DNA of 9,377 bases from Pseudomonadota bacterium. GTDB taxonomy: Bacteria; Pseudomonadota; Alphaproteobacteria; Rhizobiales; Kaistiaceae. A program made the translations under genes and the position numbers. Under the pieces are notes generated by a model. That model was not told the DNA's origin. It was given only the letters and a program-made list of their open reading frames with translations, and searched no databases. Each line of letters begins with the position of its first letter. Within the stretch, counting starts at the first letter, position 1. This document shows positions 6,983 to 9,377 of the stretch, piece by piece. Location of the stretch: positions 1 to 9,377 of the forward strand of contig JAEWAD010000192.1 of assembly GCA_023391905.1 (NCBI GenBank). The letters run 5' to 3'.

Positions 6983-7010
6983 GGGGCGGCGCTCAACCAA
7001 GCGCCGCCCC
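6983..7010 (-). terminator. strong 11-bp hairpin downstream of the exported-protein operon
   Basis: GGGGCGGCGCT (6983-6993) and AGCGCCGCCCC (7000-7010) are exact reverse complements separated by the 6-nt loop CAACCA. The stem begins 14 nt past the stop codon of the gene ending at 7025. No T-run follows on either strand, so it is not a textbook intrinsic terminator. It may instead stabilise the 3' end or work with Rho. It lies between the AT-richer block and the backbone operon. Confidence 0.45.
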
Positions 7011-7024
7011 TACCCGCCTACCCC

Positions 7025-7528
7025 CTACTCCAGGAACACCGGCACGCCGTCCGGCTTTGCCTTCAGCTCGGCGGCGGCGGCGCAGAAGTCTGGCCTGTCG
7101 CCATGGGCTTCGGCGATGAAGAGGCCGTAGCGGGCGCCGAAGGCGACGAGGATGGCGGTCTTGCGCTCCTCGGCCTGCTCGTCGGTGAGCTGCTGGTCGC
7201 CGCTGGCGATGACGTCGCCAATCGCCTTGCCGAAGGTTTCCTTGGCGAGGCCGTGGCCGTCGCAGACGCGGGCCGCCGCCGCCTGGAAGGCGAGGTTGTT
7301 CAGCGCCGCGAACTGGGCGTCGGCGAGAATGGCGCCCTCGGTCTCCAGGAAATCGGCCCAAGCCGCGTCGGCGCGGTCATTGTCGGCGTCAGGCGCGGGC
7401 GCGGTGGCGCCGGCCGGCGGCTCCGGCGCGAGGTTGCCGCTCTCGGCATGGGCGGCGGCGAACGGGCCGGCGAGAAGGGCGGCGAAGGCGGTGGCGGCGA
7501 GCGCGCCGCGGATCTTTTCTGCGAGCAT
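7025..7528 (-). CDS. small exported protein of unknown function, second gene of operon
   Basis: A 167-residue protein with a clear Sec signal peptide: basic MLAEKIRG, a hydrophobic Ala/Leu core, and a probable cleavage after AHA at residue 28. A Pro/Ala-rich linker (residues 30-50) follows, then a folded, mainly helical domain. The two cysteines of the mature protein, Cys89 (ARVCDG) and Cys149 (PDFCAA), could form a disulfide in the periplasm. I recognise no named family, though its style is typical of Hyphomicrobiales secreted proteins. The start is well supported: GAGGGGG ends about 7 nt before ATG 7528. That ribosome-binding site overlaps the stop of the upstream gene, whose last base is only 11 nt from this start, so the two are translated from one mRNA. 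A strong hairpin follows the stop. Confidence 0.8.
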   Translation of the reverse strand: MLAEKIRGALAATAFAALLAGPFAAAHAESGNLAPEPPAGATAPAPDADNDRADAAWADFLETEGAILADAQFAALNNLAFQAAAARVCDGHGLAKETFGKAIGDVIASGDQQLTDEQAEERKTAILVAFGARYGLFIAEAHGDRPDFCAAAAELKAKPDGVPVFLE

Positions 7529-7539
7529 GATGTTCCCCC

Positions 7540-7866
7540 TCAGCGGCCGTAGACGCGCCAGGTCCAGTTGCCGTTATAGGCGCCGCCATTGTTGTAGCAG
7601 GCGCGCTGGGCCGGATAGCAGATGATGCCGCCGGAGGGCGAGAACGGCGCCGGCGGGTTATAGGAAGGCGGCGGCGGCGCGCCATAGATGTCGCGGTTGC
7701 GGTTGGCGCTGTCGGCGATCGCCGCGCCGACGGCGATGCCGGCGAGGCCGCCGATGATGGCGGCGGCGTTCTTGCCGTCCTTGGCCTCGCCCGGCGCGGC
7801 CTGCGCCACCAGAAGGGCCGGCGCGACGAGCGCGGCGGCGATGAGTTGGCTGATCCTGATTCGCAT
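7540..7866 (-). CDS. small exported glycine-zipper-like protein, first gene of operon
   Basis: A 108-residue protein. A signal peptide (basic MRIRISQ, hydrophobic core, likely cleavage after AQA near residue 23) is followed by a Gly/Ala-rich segment, AAAIIGGLAGIAVGAAIADS (34-53), of the glycine-zipper type seen in envelope-associated proteins. Then come a proline-rich spacer (APPPPSYNPPAPF) and a C-terminal block with two cysteines and aromatics, IICYPAQRACYNNGGAYNG then NWTWRVYGR. From memory, this C-terminal block recurs in small exported proteins of rhizobia; its function is unknown. A location in the periplasm or outer envelope is inferred. ATG 7866 is preceded by GAGGG 7 nt upstream. It is followed after 11 nt by the second operon gene and lies divergent to the SulP transporter. 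Confidence 0.82.
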   Translation of the reverse strand: MRIRISQLIAAALVAPALLVAQAAPGEAKDGKNAAAIIGGLAGIAVGAAIADSANRNRDIYGAPPPPSYNPPAPFSPSGGIICYPAQRACYNNGGAYNGNWTWRVYGR

Positions 7867-7894
7867 CGTGATCCCTCGGTGAAACTTCCGCGTG

Positions 7895-7924
7895 TATTGG
7901 ACATGGCACCCGCCGGCCGGTCAA
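7895..7924 (-). promoter_or_regulatory. weak candidate promoter for the exported-protein operon
   Basis: TTGACC (7924-7919) is a good -35 box for an alphaproteobacterial housekeeping promoter. The best -10 candidate, CCAATA (7900-7895), lies 18 bp downstream and is poor. The -35 box is embedded in GC-rich inverted sequence (CGCCGGCCGG ... CGCCGGCGG, 7911-7933) that could be an operator. A G9 homopolymer lies upstream at 7956-7964. Confidence 0.25.
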
Positions 7925-8049
7925 TCGCCGGCGGACTCGACGAGCGGCCCGGCCCGGGGGGGGGAAGCCTCCCGTTCGGGTCGCCATGGCGCCGCGCCGG
8001 CTGGTCCGGCCCAAGAAGAAACGGCCGCAAAAGACGCGATGCACGAACT

Positions 8050-8077
8050 TTTACAGAGCCGGCAAAGCGTATATGCT
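8050..8077 (+). promoter_or_regulatory. candidate sigma70-type promoter for the SulP gene
   Basis: TTTACA (8050-8055) and TATGCT (8072-8077) are separated by 16 bp, with a short AT-rich patch in otherwise GC-rich sequence. Initiation near 8084 would give a leader of about 60 nt before ATG 8143, which includes the hairpin at 8118-8139. Confidence 0.42.
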
Positions 8078-8110
8078 GGCCCGATTGGTTGATTGACTGC
8101 ATTGCATCCC

Positions 8111-8145
8111 GAGGGACTTCGGCGTCGAAGACCGCCGAAAGCATG
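8111..8145 (+). promoter_or_regulatory. SulP leader: Shine-Dalgarno separated from ATG by a hairpin
   Basis: GAGGG at 8111-8115 is the only good Shine-Dalgarno near the start, but it is 27 nt from ATG 8143. Between them, TTCGGCG (8118-8124) and CGCCGAA (8133-8139) form a perfect 7-bp stem with an 8-nt loop. Folded, this would leave about 5 unpaired nt between Shine-Dalgarno and ATG. A competing stem, CTTCG (8117-8121) with CGAAG (8126-8130), uses the same bases. The pairing is read from sequence; the translational effect is inferred. Confidence 0.35.
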
Positions 8146-9377
8146 TGGGCCAATATGGGTTCAGGCGGGCGGGCGTTTCATCTACCGTTTCCAGCGGGCC
8201 TTTCCGGCTATCAGCTGGGGTGGCTGCCACGCGATGTTTCCGCCGGCCTCGCCGTCGCCGCCGTCGGCCTGCCCAGCGCCATCGCCTATCCGGCGATCGC
8301 CGGCCTGCCGCCGGAGACCGGCATCTATGCCAGCATCGCGCCGCTCGTCGCCTATGCCTTCTTCGGCCCGTCGCGCAACCTGATCGTCGGGCCCGACGCC
8401 GCCACCATGACGGTGCTCGCCGCGACGCTTGCCGCCGTCACGGCGAGCGTGCCGGCCGGCGTCACCGTGAACGCCACCGCAGTGGCGGAGATCCTGGCGC
8501 TCGGCGTCGGCGTCCTCTGCCTGGTCGCCTGGGCGTTCCGGCTCGGCGTGCTCGCGAATTTCCTGTCGCGGCCGATCCTGACCGGCTTCTTCATCGGCAT
8601 CTCGTTCTCGATCCTGGTCGGCCAGATCGGCCGCTTCACCGGCGTCTCCATCGAATCCGAGGGGTTGCTGCGGCCAGTCCTCGAGCTGATCGGCAAGGCC
8701 GGCTCGATCCATTGGCCGACGCTGGCGCTGGCCGTCGCGATGTTCATCCTGCTGCAGATCGTGCGGATCACGCGGTTTCCGGTCCCCGGCCCCATCCTGG
8801 TCGTGCTGCTCTCCGTGGTGCTGTCGGCGCTGTTCGACTTCGAGGGGCGCGGCATCGCCATCGTCGGCGACATTCCGAGCGGGCTGCCGGCGCTGACCCT
8901 GCCGCGGATCTCCGGGCTGCCGCTGCAGACGCTGGCGCTCGGCGCCGCGGCGATCTTCCTGGTCAGCTATGGCGCCGGCATCATCACCGCGCGCAGCTTC
9001 GCCGCCCAGGCCGGCACGCAGGTCGATCCGAACCGCGAGCTGATCGGCTTCGGGGCCGCCAATTTCGGCGCCGGCCTGTTCGGCGCCTTCCCGGTGACGG
9101 CCTCGGATTCGCGCACGGCGGTGAACCTCAATGTCGGCGGCCGCTCGCAGCTGGTCAGCATCGTCGCCGCGGCGACGCTGATCGCGACGCTGCTGTTCCT
9201 CGGGCCGGCGCTCAGGATCATCCCGATCCCCGCGCTCGGCGCCATCCTGGCCTCGACCGCCCTCGGCATGATCGATCTCGCCGCCATGCGGCAGGTCTGG
9301 CGCGTCAGCCGGGTCGAGTTCGTCTTCGCGCTGATCGCGATGTGGGGGCCGATCGGCCTCGGCGTGCTGAACGGCGT
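8143..9377 (+). CDS. SulP-family (SLC26-type) inorganic anion transporter, 3' truncated by window edge
   Basis: An inner-membrane transporter of the SulP/SLC26 family, whose members carry sulfate, bicarbonate, or other anions and dicarboxylates. 411 residues are visible. The family pattern LPSAIAYPAIAGLPPETGIY (43-62) is followed by ASIAPLVAYAFFGPSRNLIVGPDAATMT, then a run of hydrophobic segments. The late conserved stretch SRTAVNLNVGGRSQLVSIVA (323-342) and PALGAILASTALGMID complete most of the membrane domain. The cytosolic STAS domain expected at the C-terminus lies beyond the edge, so its presence cannot be checked. Start choice: ATG 8143 (MWANMGSGG) has a hairpin-bridged Shine-Dalgarno, while ATG 8155 in the same frame is the alternative. 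The frame is open further upstream but shows no coding character. It is divergent from the exported-protein operon. The substrate cannot be told from the sequence. Confidence 0.93.
   Translation, partial: MWANMGSGGRAFHLPFPAGLSGYQLGWLPRDVSAGLAVAAVGLPSAIAYPAIAGLPPETGIYASIAPLVAYAFFGPSRNLIVGPDAATMTVLAATLAAVTASVPAGVTVNATAVAEILALGVGVLCLVAWAFRLGVLANFLSRPILTGFFIGISFSILVGQIGRFTGVSIESEGLLRPVLELIGKAGSIHWPTLALAVAMFILLQIVRITRFPVPGPILVVLLSVVLSALFDFEGRGIAIVGDIPSGLPALTLPRISGLPLQTLALGAAAIFLVSYGAGIITARSFAAQAGTQVDPNRELIGFGAANFGAGLFGAFPVTASDSRTAVNLNVGGRSQLVSIVAAATLIATLLFLGPALRIIPIPALGAILASTALGMIDLAAMRQVWRVSRVEFVFALIAMWGPIGLGVLNG

Noticed and set aside
6814..7119. + strand ORF of 101 codons
   Set aside because: Half of it is antisense to the signal-peptide gene ending at 7025. 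The translation is Arg/Pro/Ser-rich and has no recognisable domain.
7389..8153. - strand 254-codon ORF spanning the exported-protein genes
   Set aside because: It is out of frame with two genes that have good ribosome-binding sites and signal peptides. Its sequence is the Arg/Pro-rich type produced by reading GC-rich DNA in the wrong frame.
8182..8873. - strand ORFs opposite the SulP gene
   Set aside because: They are antisense shadows of an unmistakable SulP membrane domain; their Asp/Arg-rich, repetitive composition is typical of this.

Overview
The window is high-GC DNA with strong codon-position periodicity. The DinB, SulP and small exported proteins look like those of an alphaproteobacterium, probably order Hyphomicrobiales (Rhizobiales). 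This rests on protein style and the intergenic repeat type, not on a marker gene, so I name no genus.

Layout. Positions 1-534 hold the 3' end of dinB (DNA polymerase IV), whose stop codon lies inside a 68-bp palindromic intergenic element. Two tandem DUF1801 (YdhG-like) genes follow (699-1157 and 1185-1619), then a complete phosphoglucomutase gene, pgm (1745-3400). All of these are on the + strand and GC-rich. From about 3540 to 6950 the sequence is visibly AT-richer, with codons such as ATA and AGA. Every gene in this block is on the - strand. In transcription order they are a PEP-synthase/PPDK-like phosphotransferase (6746-5337), a 57-codon reading frame (5249-5076) and an HD-domain dGTPase (5056-3659). 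The GC-rich backbone resumes with a two-gene - strand operon of small exported proteins (7866-7540 and 7528-7025). Divergent from it is a SulP-family anion transporter that runs off the right edge (8143 onward).

The central block is the part worth attention. It looks like a small acquired cassette in a metabolic backbone. dGTPases that destroy dGTP are an established anti-phage defence class. Here one is downstream of, and probably co-transcribed with, a phosphohistidine-type phosphotransferase of unknown substrate, a pairing I do not recognise as a named system. The phosphotransferase frame is closed by a TAG in the middle of its phosphohistidine domain. The sequence after the TAG stays open and coding-like in the same frame through to the end of the 57-codon ORF. 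The 'two genes' may therefore be one interrupted, or read-through, gene. I found no tRNA, rRNA, CRISPR array, integrase or transposase.
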